The notes beneath the pieces were generated by a model. It saw only the letters and a list, made by a program, of their open reading frames with translations. It did no database searches and was not told where the DNA came from. A stretch of 64,000 nucleotides of DNA from Verrucomicrobium sp. GAS474 (GTDB lineage Bacteria; Verrucomicrobiota; Verrucomicrobiia; Methylacidiphilales; GAS474). Below, one piece after another: positions 8,526 through 16,051 of the stretch (position 1 is its first letter; each line of letters begins with the position of its first letter). The stretch covers positions 2,294,001-2,358,000 of the forward strand of contig NZ_LT629781.1 in the NCBI RefSeq assembly GCF_900105685.1. The letters run 5' to 3'. The translations under genes were made by a program, and so were the position numbers.

Positions 8526-9479
8526 CTAGCTTTGAGCCGGAACGGGAGCCTCGTCGAGGTGGCGCTTCGTCCAGGAGAAGGCGTGCATCAGCTCCTCGTA
8601 GGAGGGGAAGCGGTCGGCCGGATCGAGGGCGATGGCCCGGTGGATGAGGGCGGCGACGGAGGGATGGAGGTGGGGGGCGACCTCTTCGATCGGCGGCGGC
8701 GGCCCGGCCTCGTGGCAGGCGACGATCTTGCTCGGATCGCCCTCGGTGTAGGGCGGGCGTCCGGCGAGGGCGTGGTAGAGGGTGGCGCCGAGGCTGTAGA
8801 TGTCGCTCCGGAAATCCTCCGTCTCCCGTTTCAGCCGTTCCGGCGGAATATAGTAGGGGGTCCCCCAGACGACGTCGTTCGCCGCGTCCTGCTCCCCGAT
8901 GCCGATGCAGAGGCCGAAGTCGGTGATCTTGATCTGCCCGGCGGCCCCGATGAGGATGTGCTCCGGCTTCATGTCCCGGTGGAGGAGGCCGTGGCGGGCC
9001 AGCTGCCGCAGCGCCGAGGCGGCCTCGATGCCGATGTGGAGGGCCTCCTTCTCGTCGGGCCGGTTCCCGCTCCGGATCCGTTCCTCCAGCGTCCCGCCCG
9101 GGACATATTCGATGGCGAGGAAGCGGATTCCCTCGATCTCGCCGAATTCGACGAAGCCGACGATGTTCGGGTGGTGGAAGGAGGTCAGCACCTCGCTTTC
9201 CCGCAGGAGGGCCCAGAGGGCGAGGGCGTCGCGGGCCTTGTCGGGGTTCAGGAGCTTGATCGAGACCGGCGCGCCGCCGTTGGCCGAGTCATGGGCCAGG
9301 TAGACCCGCCCCGTCGCCCCTTCGCCGATCCGTTTCTCGATCTGGTAGCGGCCGACCCACGGATGGTAGGCGAAGGACTGGCCGCAGGAGGCGCAGGCGA
9401 GGTCGCTTCCGATCCGCACATCGCCGACCGACATGGGATGATTGCAGTGGGGGCAATAGACGGGCCACGGGAGCTGCAC
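8526..9479 (-). CDS. Ser/Thr protein kinase with N-terminal zinc ribbon
   Basis: The 317-residue, apparently soluble Hanks-type kinase has an N-terminal zinc-ribbon-like CPHC/CASC pair (Cys 9, 12, 29, 32). The kinase domain follows: GEGATGRVYLAHD (glycine loop), VSIKLL (ATP-site Lys), LLHRDMKPEHILI (catalytic Asp), KITDFGLCIG and GTPYYIPPERL (activation segment, PPE instead of APE). No membrane segment or sensor domain is present. The GTG start at 9479 is inferred: it is the first good start upstream of the zinc ribbon, preceded by AAGAAAGGG. An ATG at residue 16 would destroy the ribbon. It is divergent from rluD with a palindrome between them. Confidence 0.85.
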   Translation of the reverse strand: MQLPWPVYCPHCNHPMSVGDVRIGSDLACASCGQSFAYHPWVGRYQIEKRIGEGATGRVYLAHDSANGGAPVSIKLLNPDKARDALALWALLRESEVLTSFHHPNIVGFVEFGEIEGIRFLAIEYVPGGTLEERIRSGNRPDEKEALHIGIEAASALRQLARHGLLHRDMKPEHILIGAAGQIKITDFGLCIGIGEQDAANDVVWGTPYYIPPERLKRETEDFRSDIYSLGATLYHALAGRPPYTEGDPSKIVACHEAGPPPPIEEVAPHLHPSVAALIHRAIALDPADRFPSYEELMHAFSWTKRHLDEAPVPAQS

Positions 9480-9523
9480 GAACCCTTTCTTACGAATCTC
9501 TTTCAAAAAAGGCAAATGTATCT

Positions 9524-9548
9524 GTAAAACAGAGGGCCCCTCTTTTAC
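9524..9548 (+). promoter_or_regulatory. Imperfect palindrome/hairpin directly before rluD start codon
   Basis: GTAAAA-CA-GAGG pairs with CCTC-TTTTAC around a 3-base centre (a 10-bp stem with a 2-base bulge). The last paired base is immediately before the rluD ATG. It could be an operator in the kinase/rluD divergent region or an mRNA hairpin covering the rluD ribosome site. No Shine-Dalgarno sequence is visible outside it. Confidence 0.4.
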
Positions 9549-10499
9549 ATGCACTTTTCCACCGACCATCTCCGCCCCCATCGCGACTCCCGCGTCGATC
9601 TCTTCCTCGCGGCGGAGCTGGGCCGTTCCCGCTCCTTCGTCCAGGAGCTGATCGAGGCGGGCCGGGTCGTCCTCGCGCCGAACCCGGAGCGGTTGAAGGC
9701 GAGCTACAAGATCCGGGCCGGGGACGAGCTCTCCGTCGTCGACGAGGCCCTCGTCGCCAAGGAGCCGCCCGTCGTCCCCGAGGGTCAGGACATCCCCCTC
9801 TCGATCCTCTTCGAGGACGAGGCCGTGCTGGTCCTCGACAAGGCCCCCGGCCTCGTCGTCCACCCGGCGGCGGGCCATGCCGACGGGACCCTCGTCAACG
9901 CCCTCGTCCACCACTGCGGCGGGAGCCTGGCCGGACGGGGAGGGGACGCCCGCCTCGGCATCGTCCACCGCCTCGACAAGGACACCAGCGGCCTCATGGT
10001 CGTCGCCAAGACCGACCTCGCCCACGAGCGCCTCGCCGCCCAGTTCGCCGACCGGGACGTCCACAAGACCTACCAGGCCCTCTGCTGGGGCCAGTTCCGC
10101 CGCCCCGTCGGGACCTGCCTCAACAAGATGGCCCGCCACCGCATCCACCGGCAGAAGATGGCCGTCGTCTCCCCGAACAGCACGGCGGGGAAGGAAGCCC
10201 ACACCGATTACCGCGTCCTCCTCCAGGGGAAGCCCGGCGCGTGGGTCGAGTGCCTCCTCCACACCGGGCGGACCCACCAGATCCGCGTCCACATGACCCA
10301 CCTCGGCTACCCCATCGCGGGCGACCAGCTCTACGGCCGGGGCGGCCCGAAGCGGCTCTGGGACGGCGAGGAGGTCCCGCGCCAGATGCTCCATGCGGCG
10401 AAGCTCGCCTTCACCCATCCGATGACCGGGAAAGAAATTGAATTCGAGGCTCCCCTCCCGGAGGATTTCAAGCGGCTCCTCGCCCGCATCGGCGGGTGA
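9549..10499 (+). CDS. rluD: Pseudouridine synthase, RluA/RluD family
   Basis: The 316-residue enzyme has an N-terminal S4 RNA-binding domain (SRVDLFLAAELGRSRSFVQELIEAG) and the RluA catalytic domain. The latter has HRLDKDTSGLMVVAKT, which contains the catalytic Asp, GRTHQIRVHMTHLGYPIAGD, and the C-terminal LHAAKLAFTHP. It isomerises uridines in 23S rRNA. S4 plus RluA with this length fits RluD, but RluC-type specificity cannot be excluded from sequence alone. The uracil-DNA glycosylase gene follows within 15 bases and mnmA after it, so the three probably form one transcript. Confidence 0.92.
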   Translation: MHFSTDHLRPHRDSRVDLFLAAELGRSRSFVQELIEAGRVVLAPNPERLKASYKIRAGDELSVVDEALVAKEPPVVPEGQDIPLSILFEDEAVLVLDKAPGLVVHPAAGHADGTLVNALVHHCGGSLAGRGGDARLGIVHRLDKDTSGLMVVAKTDLAHERLAAQFADRDVHKTYQALCWGQFRRPVGTCLNKMARHRIHRQKMAVVSPNSTAGKEAHTDYRVLLQGKPGAWVECLLHTGRTHQIRVHMTHLGYPIAGDQLYGRGGPKRLWDGEEVPRQMLHAAKLAFTHPMTGKEIEFEAPLPEDFKRLLARIGG

Positions 10500-10513
10500 C
10501 CCTCCCTCGCGAC

Positions 10514-11518
10514 ATGACCACGCCCGCCCTCGACCCCCACCTCCAGAGCGAACTGAAGAAGGCCCTCGGCAGCTATGCCCGCCTCCTGAAGGCCCAGGGC
10601 CTCACCCACGTCCCCCTCGACCGCCGCGCCCGGGAGATCCTCCGGCACATGGAAGCCCCGGGGAAGGCGACGGCCCAGGCCCCGTCCACTCCCGCCTCCG
10701 CCCCCGTCCACCTCAAGGCAGAGCATGCCCCCGCTCCTGCGCCGGCTTCCGCTCCCGCCCCCCGTCCTGCCGGCTCGACTTCGGCTCCCGTTTCCGCTTC
10801 AGTTCCCGATCCCATGCCGCGTCGTCCCGCTCCTCCCGCCCCTGCCTCCACCTCCCTTTCCAGCGCCCAGACGGTGAAGGGGGAGGCCGTTTCCGCCGAC
10901 GGCACGAAGGCCGAGCGCCTCGCCCGCCTCCAGGCGAAGGCCTCCGTCTGCCGGAAGTGCGAGCACCTCGCCGCCTTCCGCCAGAACGTCGTCTTCGGCG
11001 AGGGGAATCCCGAGGCCGCCCTCATGTTCGTCGGGGAAGCCCCCGGCGCCGACGAGGACGAGCAGGCCCGCCCCTTCATCGGCCGCGCCGGGCAGATGCT
11101 CACGAAGATGATCCAGGCCATGGGCCTGACCCGGGAAGAGATCTACATCGGGAACATCCTGAAGTGCCGTCCCGACATGCCGAAGGGCGCCCCCGGCAAC
11201 CGGAAGCCGACCCCCGAGGAAATGCAGACCTGCATGCCCTACATCGTCTCCCAGATCGAGATCATCCAGCCGAAGGCGATCGTCGCCCTCGGCTCGACCT
11301 CGGTCGAGGCCCTCCTCGACGCGAAGATGCCGATCAGCCGCCTGCGCGGGAAATTCGTCGATTTCCGGGGCATCCCCCTGATGCCGACCTTCCACCCCTC
11401 CTACCTCCTCCACAACCCGACGAACGAGACCAAGCGCAAGGTCTGGGAAGACCTTCTCCTCGTCATGGAAAAGCTCAACCTCCCGATCAGCGAGAAGCAG
11501 CGGGGGTTCTTCCTATGA
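10514..11518 (+). CDS. Uracil-DNA glycosylase, family 4 (Fe-S)
   Basis: The 334-residue protein removes uracil from DNA. The catalytic part starts near residue 140, with CRKC (about 146, 149), GEAPGADEDEQARPFIGRAG (motif A), ILKCRPDMPKG and the later TCMPYI. The four cysteines are the family 4 [4Fe-4S] ligands. Motif B is HPSYLL near 294. Ahead of it is a helical start and a long Pro/Ala/Ser-rich linker (about 50-125) not needed for catalysis. An alternative GTG start at 10496 overlaps the rluD stop. The stop overlaps the mnmA start (ATGA), so the pair is translationally coupled. Confidence 0.92.
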   Translation: MTTPALDPHLQSELKKALGSYARLLKAQGLTHVPLDRRAREILRHMEAPGKATAQAPSTPASAPVHLKAEHAPAPAPASAPAPRPAGSTSAPVSASVPDPMPRRPAPPAPASTSLSSAQTVKGEAVSADGTKAERLARLQAKASVCRKCEHLAAFRQNVVFGEGNPEAALMFVGEAPGADEDEQARPFIGRAGQMLTKMIQAMGLTREEIYIGNILKCRPDMPKGAPGNRKPTPEEMQTCMPYIVSQIEIIQPKAIVALGSTSVEALLDAKMPISRLRGKFVDFRGIPLMPTFHPSYLLHNPTNETKRKVWEDLLLVMEKLNLPISEKQRGFFL

Positions 11519-12687
11519 GTGAGACTAACACTCCCGCGAGCAAGGGCCGCGTCCTCCTCGGCATGAGCGGCGGCGTCGACTCGAGCGTCGCCGCCTACCT
11601 CCTGAAGGAGGAGGGCTGGGAAGTCATCGGCGTCACGATGAAGGTCTGGCCGCAGGATTGCATGTCCCGCGCCGAGGACAAGTGCTGCGGCCCCCAGGCC
11701 GTCGCCGACGCCCGCTCCGTCGCCCACGCCCTCGGCATCCCCCATTACGTCGTCGACGAGGCCGATGAGTTCGAGAAGGTCGTCATCGACTACTTCGGCA
11801 GCGAGTACCGCCAGGGCCGGACGCCGAACCCGTGCGTCATGTGCAACGAGAAGCTCAAGTTCGGCCGCCTCCAGGACAAGGCCCTCGGCCTCGGCGCCAC
11901 CCACGTCGCCACCGGCCATTACGCCCAGATCGTTCACGAGAATGGCCGCTCCCGCCTTTTCCGCGCCAAGGACCGGAAGAAAGACCAATCGTACTTCCTC
12001 TTCAGCCTCCGCGACGGCCAGCTGGGCCGCTCCGTCTCCCCCCTCGGCCACCTGGAAAAGCCCGAGGTCCGCGCCATCGCGAAGAAACTCGGCCTGAAGA
12101 CCTACGACAAGGAAGAGAGCCAGGAAATCTGCTTCGTCCCCGGCAACGACTACGCCGCCTTCCTCAAGGGCCACTTCGGCGAGGAGACCTTCCACCCCGG
12201 CGGCATCTACCTCCGCGACGGCACCCGCATCGGCGAGCACGAGGGGATCGAACTCTACACCGTCGGCCAGCGGAAGGGGCTCCCCGGCGGCCAGGGGAAA
12301 CCCCTCTACGTCCTCGACATCGATCCGAAGGGCCAGCGCGTCATCGTCGGCGGCTACGAGGAACTGGAGCGCCCCGAGTGCTTCATCGACAACACCAATT
12401 GGCTGACCGCCGACGGCAAGCTCACGGTTCCGACCGAGATCGAGGTGAAGATCCGTTACAACTGGCCCGCCGTCCGCGCGAGGGTCGAGCCCATCGAAGG
12501 GCATCCCCACCGCGCCCGCATCGTTTTCGCCGAACCCCAGCGGGCCGTCTCGCCGGGGCAGGCCGCCGTCTGCTACATCCGCAGCCGGGAGGGTTCGGAC
12601 GACTTCGACGAAGTTCTCGGGGGCGGCTGGATCGAGCGGAGCGAGATCGTCGTCGAGGAAAAGACCGTTGCCGCTGCGGAGCGATAA
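11515..12687 (+). CDS. mnmA: tRNA-specific 2-thiouridylase MnmA
   Basis: The 390-residue ATP-pyrophosphatase adds sulfur to U34 of tRNA-Lys, Glu and Gln. The PP-loop GMSGGVDSSVAAYLL sits near residue 15. The first catalytic Cys is in NPCVMCN and the second in EICFVPGNDYAAFL. The conserved ATGHYA and DQSYFLF segments and the C-terminal beta-barrel (VGQRKGL, SPGQAAVCY) are all present. The start overlaps the glycosylase stop by four bases, which fixes the start codon. cutA follows 25 bases after its stop. Confidence 0.97.
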   Translation: MSETNTPASKGRVLLGMSGGVDSSVAAYLLKEEGWEVIGVTMKVWPQDCMSRAEDKCCGPQAVADARSVAHALGIPHYVVDEADEFEKVVIDYFGSEYRQGRTPNPCVMCNEKLKFGRLQDKALGLGATHVATGHYAQIVHENGRSRLFRAKDRKKDQSYFLFSLRDGQLGRSVSPLGHLEKPEVRAIAKKLGLKTYDKEESQEICFVPGNDYAAFLKGHFGEETFHPGGIYLRDGTRIGEHEGIELYTVGQRKGLPGGQGKPLYVLDIDPKGQRVIVGGYEELERPECFIDNTNWLTADGKLTVPTEIEVKIRYNWPAVRARVEPIEGHPHRARIVFAEPQRAVSPGQAAVCYIRSREGSDDFDEVLGGGWIERSEIVVEEKTVAAAER

Positions 12688-12712
12688 ACATTCAAGGGGA
12701 AGGTGAGGGGAG

Positions 12713-13030
12713 ATGACGCCGATTCTGGTGATGGTGACGGTGCCGAGCGCCGCCGTGGGGAAGAAATTGGGAAAAAAGCTCGTGAAGGAGCGCCTCGCGG
12801 CCTGCGTCCAGGTCGTTCCCGGCCTCACCTCGATCTACCGCTGGGAGGGAAAGATCGAGACCTCCAAGGAACACCTCCTCCTCCTCAAAAGTGCCGACGA
12901 ACTCTGGCCCTCCCTCCAGGCCGCCGTCCGGGAGAATCACCCCTACGACTGTCCGGAGATCGTCGCCGTCCCCCCGGGGCAGGTGTCGAAGAAATACGCC
13001 GCGTGGTGGCGCGAGGCGTTGGGGTATTGA
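12713..13030 (+). CDS. cutA: Divalent-cation tolerance protein CutA
   Basis: The 105-residue trimeric ferredoxin-fold protein shows the family pattern VTVPSAAVGKKLGKKLVKERLAACVQVVPGL...YRWEGKIE...E.LLLLKS, then HPYDCPEIVAVP. CutA is linked to copper and other divalent-ion tolerance and resembles PII-type signalling proteins; the exact role is unsettled. The ribosome site GGGAGATG leads directly to the start. It is the last gene of the rluD-udg-mnmA-cutA run, and the next gene is convergent with only 5 bases between the stops. Confidence 0.95.
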   Translation: MTPILVMVTVPSAAVGKKLGKKLVKERLAACVQVVPGLTSIYRWEGKIETSKEHLLLLKSADELWPSLQAAVRENHPYDCPEIVAVPPGQVSKKYAAWWREALGY

Positions 13031-13035
13031 TCCGG

Positions 13036-13230
13036 TCAGCTCAGCCGCACCGAGCGGGCCACCGCGCCCGTCATGAACGTCAGGATGAATCCGACGAGGA
13101 AGAAAAAGAGCGGGATCAGCCATCCCGGCCCGACGCCGATGCCGAAGCGCAGCAGGTCGGCGACGGCCTCGGTCAAAAACCAGATCCCGAGCAGCTTGGC
13201 CCCGGCGACGAAAAGAGAACGTGCATCCAT
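13036..13230 (-). CDS. Small two-helix membrane protein, unknown function
   Basis: The 64-residue peptide has two hydrophobic stretches: LFVAGAKLLGIWFLTEAVADLL (about 6-27) and WLIPLFFFLVGFILTFMTGAV (about 37-57). A Gly-rich turn (GIGVGPG) lies between them and a short basic end follows. It is predicted to sit in the inner membrane as a hairpin. No family is recognised. It is convergent with cutA, and the palindromic element begins about 50 bases upstream of its start. Confidence 0.6.
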   Translation of the reverse strand: MDARSLFVAGAKLLGIWFLTEAVADLLRFGIGVGPGWLIPLFFFLVGFILTFMTGAVARSVRLS

Positions 13231-13283
13231 CCCCTACTCTACCCCGGAATAGGGCGGCGCACAAAAACCGGATGCAAATGAGG

Positions 13284-13562
13284 CCTAGAGCCTGTCATGC
13301 ACTTTGGAAAGCCCGCGTTGCTCCTAAAACGGCCTCCATCAAGACGCGAGCGACGCTGCATGCCTGAATGGCACGCGAGGAGCGAGCAACGCCGAGGGAG
13401 ACCGTTTTAGGAGCAACCCTTCGGGCCGGGGTTCTACGCCCCTTCCCCGTCGTTCTGCGCCGCCTCACGGGCCATTCAGGCACGCTTCGGCGTCGCACGC
13501 CTAGGGGAGAGGGGCGCAGCCCCTCCGGCGCGGGCTTTCCAAAGTGCATGCCAGGCTCTAGG
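13284..13562. repeat. Palindromic repeat element, copy 1 (outer element)
   Basis: This fills the 327-base gap between the small membrane gene and the Nudix gene. The outer arms are 34 bases each (13284-13317 and 13529-13562), complementary at 33 of 34 positions with one T-C mismatch. The ends read CTAGAGCCTG. Inside are the family core GCCATTCAGGCACGC (13471-13485), the shared stretch CGGCGTCGCACGCCTAG (to 13504), the hairpin GGGGCGCAGCCCC and a second complete palindrome (13317-13417). The element at 55784-55905 has the same ends and core but different arms. The right end supplies the TAG stop of the Nudix gene. No protein is encoded, so it resembles a REP/MITE-type sequence. Confidence 0.85.
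13317..13417. repeat. Palindromic repeat element nested in copy 1, opposite orientation
   Basis: The arms are 13317-13340 and 13394-13417 (24 bases, 22 complementary; the outer 16, GTTGCTCCTAAAACGG, are perfect). The minus strand holds the family core GCCATTCAGGCATGC (13358-13372), followed by GCGTCGCTCGCG. It is therefore a third family member with its own arm sequence, lying inside the outer element and pointing the other way. Confidence 0.75.
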
Positions 13563-14100
13563 CTGTCCGGTACGCCTGGAAATCGGCCCACGCCGCCCGC
13601 ATCGAGGCAAAGGCGAGGTCGGCGGGATTCACCTCGTCGATCGGGGTGAGTATGATTTCATCGACCTCGTCCCGGGGAGTGGCCGTCTGGAAGGATGCGA
13701 CCCGCGCAAAGAAAAAGAGGTCGAGGACGGGATAGAGGATGCCCTTGTAGGGATAGAGATTGGAATGGGTGGCGAGGAAGTGGAGGCCCTCCAAGACGAC
13801 TCCCGTTTCCTCCAGCACCTCGCGCCTCGCCGCTGCTTCGGCCCGTTCTCCCGCGTCGATGAAGCCTCCCGGCAGGCCGAGGCTTCCCTTGGCCGGTTCG
13901 TGCTGGCGGCGAATGAGGAGGAGCCGCTCTTCCCCATCGACGACGAAGACCGTCGCGGCAGTCGCGGGGTTGAAGTGGTAGACGAAGCCGCAGGCGGGAC
14001 AGTCGAAGCGGTTGCCCTGCGTTTCAGGTTCCGCCGTCGCCGCGCAGCGCGGGCAATGGCGGAAGAGCGAGGCGGAGAGGGAAAGGAGGCTTTCGTTCAT
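13558..14100 (-). CDS. Nudix hydrolase with N-terminal zinc ribbon
   Basis: The 180-residue protein has a zinc ribbon (CPRC and CPAC, about residues 16-38), which NADH pyrophosphatase-like enzymes also carry. The Nudix box is GGFIDAGERAEAAARREVLEETGV (G-x5-E-x7-REVLEETG). LYPYKGILYPVLDLFF follows. It hydrolyses a nucleoside diphosphate derivative whose identity is not decided by the sequence; the protein is much shorter than NudC. The start at 14100 overlaps the stop of the upstream FMN reductase by four bases (coupled). The TAG stop is the first triplet of the palindromic element, so insertion probably changed the C-terminus. Confidence 0.88.
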   Translation of the reverse strand: MNESLLSLSASLFRHCPRCAATAEPETQGNRFDCPACGFVYHFNPATAATVFVVDGEERLLLIRRQHEPAKGSLGLPGGFIDAGERAEAAARREVLEETGVVLEGLHFLATHSNLYPYKGILYPVLDLFFFARVASFQTATPRDEVDEIILTPIDEVNPADLAFASMRAAWADFQAYRTA

Positions 14101-14636
14101 GGACGGGATAGGGTTTCCCGGAAGGCGGTCAGGGCGGTCCGCAACGGGAGGGCAATGGCCGGTTCGGCGAGCATCCCCGCCGCGTCGAGCCCCTTGTGGC
14201 AATCGAGGGCGATCAGCGGGGAGGCTGCCGGGACGATCCGGCCCATCATCACGGTGAGGGTCTCCGTCAGCGAGGCCTGGGCGTGGGTCGCCCGGGCGGA
14301 GGTGTTCAGGAGGGCGATCGGCTTGGCTTCGAGGTCGGTGGTGGCGACGAGCCAGTCGAGGGCGTTCTTCAGCACGCCGGGGACGCCGTGGGCATACTCG
14401 GGGCTCGAAATCAGGAGGCCGTCGGCGCGCCGGATCGCCTCGCGGAAGCGGGAGACCGGGGCAGGTTCGTCCTCCGCGTCGTCGGGATTGAAGGGGGGAA
14501 GGGTGGCGAGCCCCTCGTATGGGACGATCTCGATTCCCTCCAGCGTCGAGGCCACGGAAGCGGCGGCGCGAAGGAGCATCGTGTTCGAGGAACCCCTCCG
14601 CAGACTCCCGGAAATGGCGAGGATGCGGAGGGGCAT
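14097..14636 (-). CDS. NADPH-dependent FMN reductase-family flavoprotein
   Basis: The 179-residue flavodoxin-like protein has ILAISGSLRRGSSNTMLLRAA (phosphate loop, residues 5-25), LPPFNPDDAED and ISSPEYAHGVPGVLKNALDWLV, which is the family signature contacting the flavin. It probably reduces FMN or quinones/azo compounds with NADPH in the cytosol. It sits between glycyl-tRNA synthetase upstream (10-base gap) and the Nudix gene, which overlaps its stop, forming a three-gene run on the minus strand. The exact substrate is unknown. Confidence 0.9.
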   Translation of the reverse strand: MPLRILAISGSLRRGSSNTMLLRAAASVASTLEGIEIVPYEGLATLPPFNPDDAEDEPAPVSRFREAIRRADGLLISSPEYAHGVPGVLKNALDWLVATTDLEAKPIALLNTSARATHAQASLTETLTVMMGRIVPAASPLIALDCHKGLDAAGMLAEPAIALPLRTALTAFRETLSRP

Positions 14637-14646
14637 GGGGGAAGGC

Positions 14647-16017
14647 CTACGCGATGGCGGCGCAGAGCTTGGCGACGAGATCCTCGATCTTCACCCGCTC
14701 CTGCTTCATCGAATCGCGGTAGCGGAGGGTGACGGTGTCGGGCAGGCCCGCGTATTCGCCTTCCTTCGCGCCTTCGAGGGTCTCGAAGTCGATCGTGATG
14801 CCGAAGGGGACGCCGACTTCGTCGATGCGGCGGTAGCGGCGGCCGATGGCGCCGCTCTCGTCGTAGAAGACCGCCATGTGGGGGCGGAGGAGGTCGGTGA
14901 CGGCCTTCGCCTTCTCGACGAGGGCGGGCTTGTTCTTCAGGAGGGGGAAGATGCCGACCTTGATCGGGGCGATCCGGGGGGAGAAGCGCATGACGACGCG
15001 GATTTCCTCTACGCCCTTCTCGTCGACGGTCTTTTCCTCGTCGTAGGCCTCGCAGAGGACGGCCAGGAGGCAGCGGTCGGCCCCGGCGCTCGGCTCGACG
15101 ACGTGGGGGATGAAGCGCTCCTTCGTCTCCTCATCGAAGTAGTCGAGGGACTTGCCGCTCGCGTTCTGGTGCTGCGTCAGGTCGTAATCGGTGCGGTAGG
15201 CGATGCCTTCCAGCTCCTGGATGCCGAAGGGGAACTCGTATTCGAGGTCGTAGGTCTTCTTCGAGTAGAAGGCACGGTCGCCGTCCGGAATGTCGAGGAC
15301 GTGGATCTTCTTGCGCGGGATGCCGATCTCCTCGTACCAGCGGAGCCGGTCCTCGAGCCACTGGTCGACGAGGGCCATGCCCTGGTCGGGCTTACAGAAG
15401 TATTCGACCTCCATCTGCTCGAACTCGCGGGACCGGAAGATGAAGTTGCGGGGGTTGATCTCGTTGCGGAAGGCCTTGCCGATCTGGGCGATGCCGAAGG
15501 GGAGCTTCTTCCGGGAGACCTCGAGGACATTCTTGAACTGGACGAAGATCGCCTGGGCGGTCTCGGGCCGGAGGTAGGTCTTCGCCTCCTCGGTCGTGAA
15601 GGGGCCGACGTAGGTCTGGAAGAGGAGGTTGAACGCCCGGGGCGCGGTGAACTCCCCGCCGCACTCGGGGCAGGAGCCGGGTTTCTGGCCGGGCTTGTTC
15701 GGGGGGATCTGGTCGGCGCGGAAGCGGGACTGGCACTGCTTGCAGTCGACGAGGTCGTCGGAGAACTCCCGCTCGTGGCCGCTGGCCTGCCAGACGGCGC
15801 GGTTCATCAGGATCGAGCCGTCGAGGCCGACGATGTCGTCCCGGAAGCGGGTCATCGCCTTCCACCAGTGGTCCTTGATGTTGCGTTTCAGGTCGGCCCC
15901 GAGGGGGCCGTAGTCCCAGACGCCGTTGAGGCCCCCGTAGATTTCGGACGACTGAAAGATGAAGCCGCGACGCTTGCACAGCGCGACGATCTTTTCCATA
16001 AGCTGGTTTTCCGCCAT
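14647..16017 (-). CDS. glyQS: Glycyl-tRNA synthetase, dimeric class II type
   Basis: The 456-residue class II synthetase is of the alpha2 type found in eukaryotes and many bacteria, not the alpha2beta2 GlyQ/GlyS type. It shows FQSSEIYGGLNGVWDYGPLG near the start, a zinc-type CPEC and CKQC insertion (CKQCQSRF, CPECGGEF), YLRPETAQAIF, motif 2 (FRNEINPRNFIFRSREFEQ), motif 3 (PSAGADRCLLAVL) and the anticodon-binding domain (IAPIKVGIFPLL). It is transcribed away from the AsmA-like gene, with only 34 bases between the two starts. Confidence 0.97.
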   Translation of the reverse strand: MAENQLMEKIVALCKRRGFIFQSSEIYGGLNGVWDYGPLGADLKRNIKDHWWKAMTRFRDDIVGLDGSILMNRAVWQASGHEREFSDDLVDCKQCQSRFRADQIPPNKPGQKPGSCPECGGEFTAPRAFNLLFQTYVGPFTTEEAKTYLRPETAQAIFVQFKNVLEVSRKKLPFGIAQIGKAFRNEINPRNFIFRSREFEQMEVEYFCKPDQGMALVDQWLEDRLRWYEEIGIPRKKIHVLDIPDGDRAFYSKKTYDLEYEFPFGIQELEGIAYRTDYDLTQHQNASGKSLDYFDEETKERFIPHVVEPSAGADRCLLAVLCEAYDEEKTVDEKGVEEIRVVMRFSPRIAPIKVGIFPLLKNKPALVEKAKAVTDLLRPHMAVFYDESGAIGRRYRRIDEVGVPFGITIDFETLEGAKEGEYAGLPDTVTLRYRDSMKQERVKIEDLVAKLCAAIA

Positions 16018-16051
16018 AAAGAGGCGCTAGAGTAAGTGCCGCGTCCCGAAA

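Noticed and set aside
9480-10418. Upstream extension of the kinase frame by more than 300 residues.
   Set aside because: The extension runs antisense to rluD, whose S4 and catalytic motifs are complete, and has no recognisable domain.
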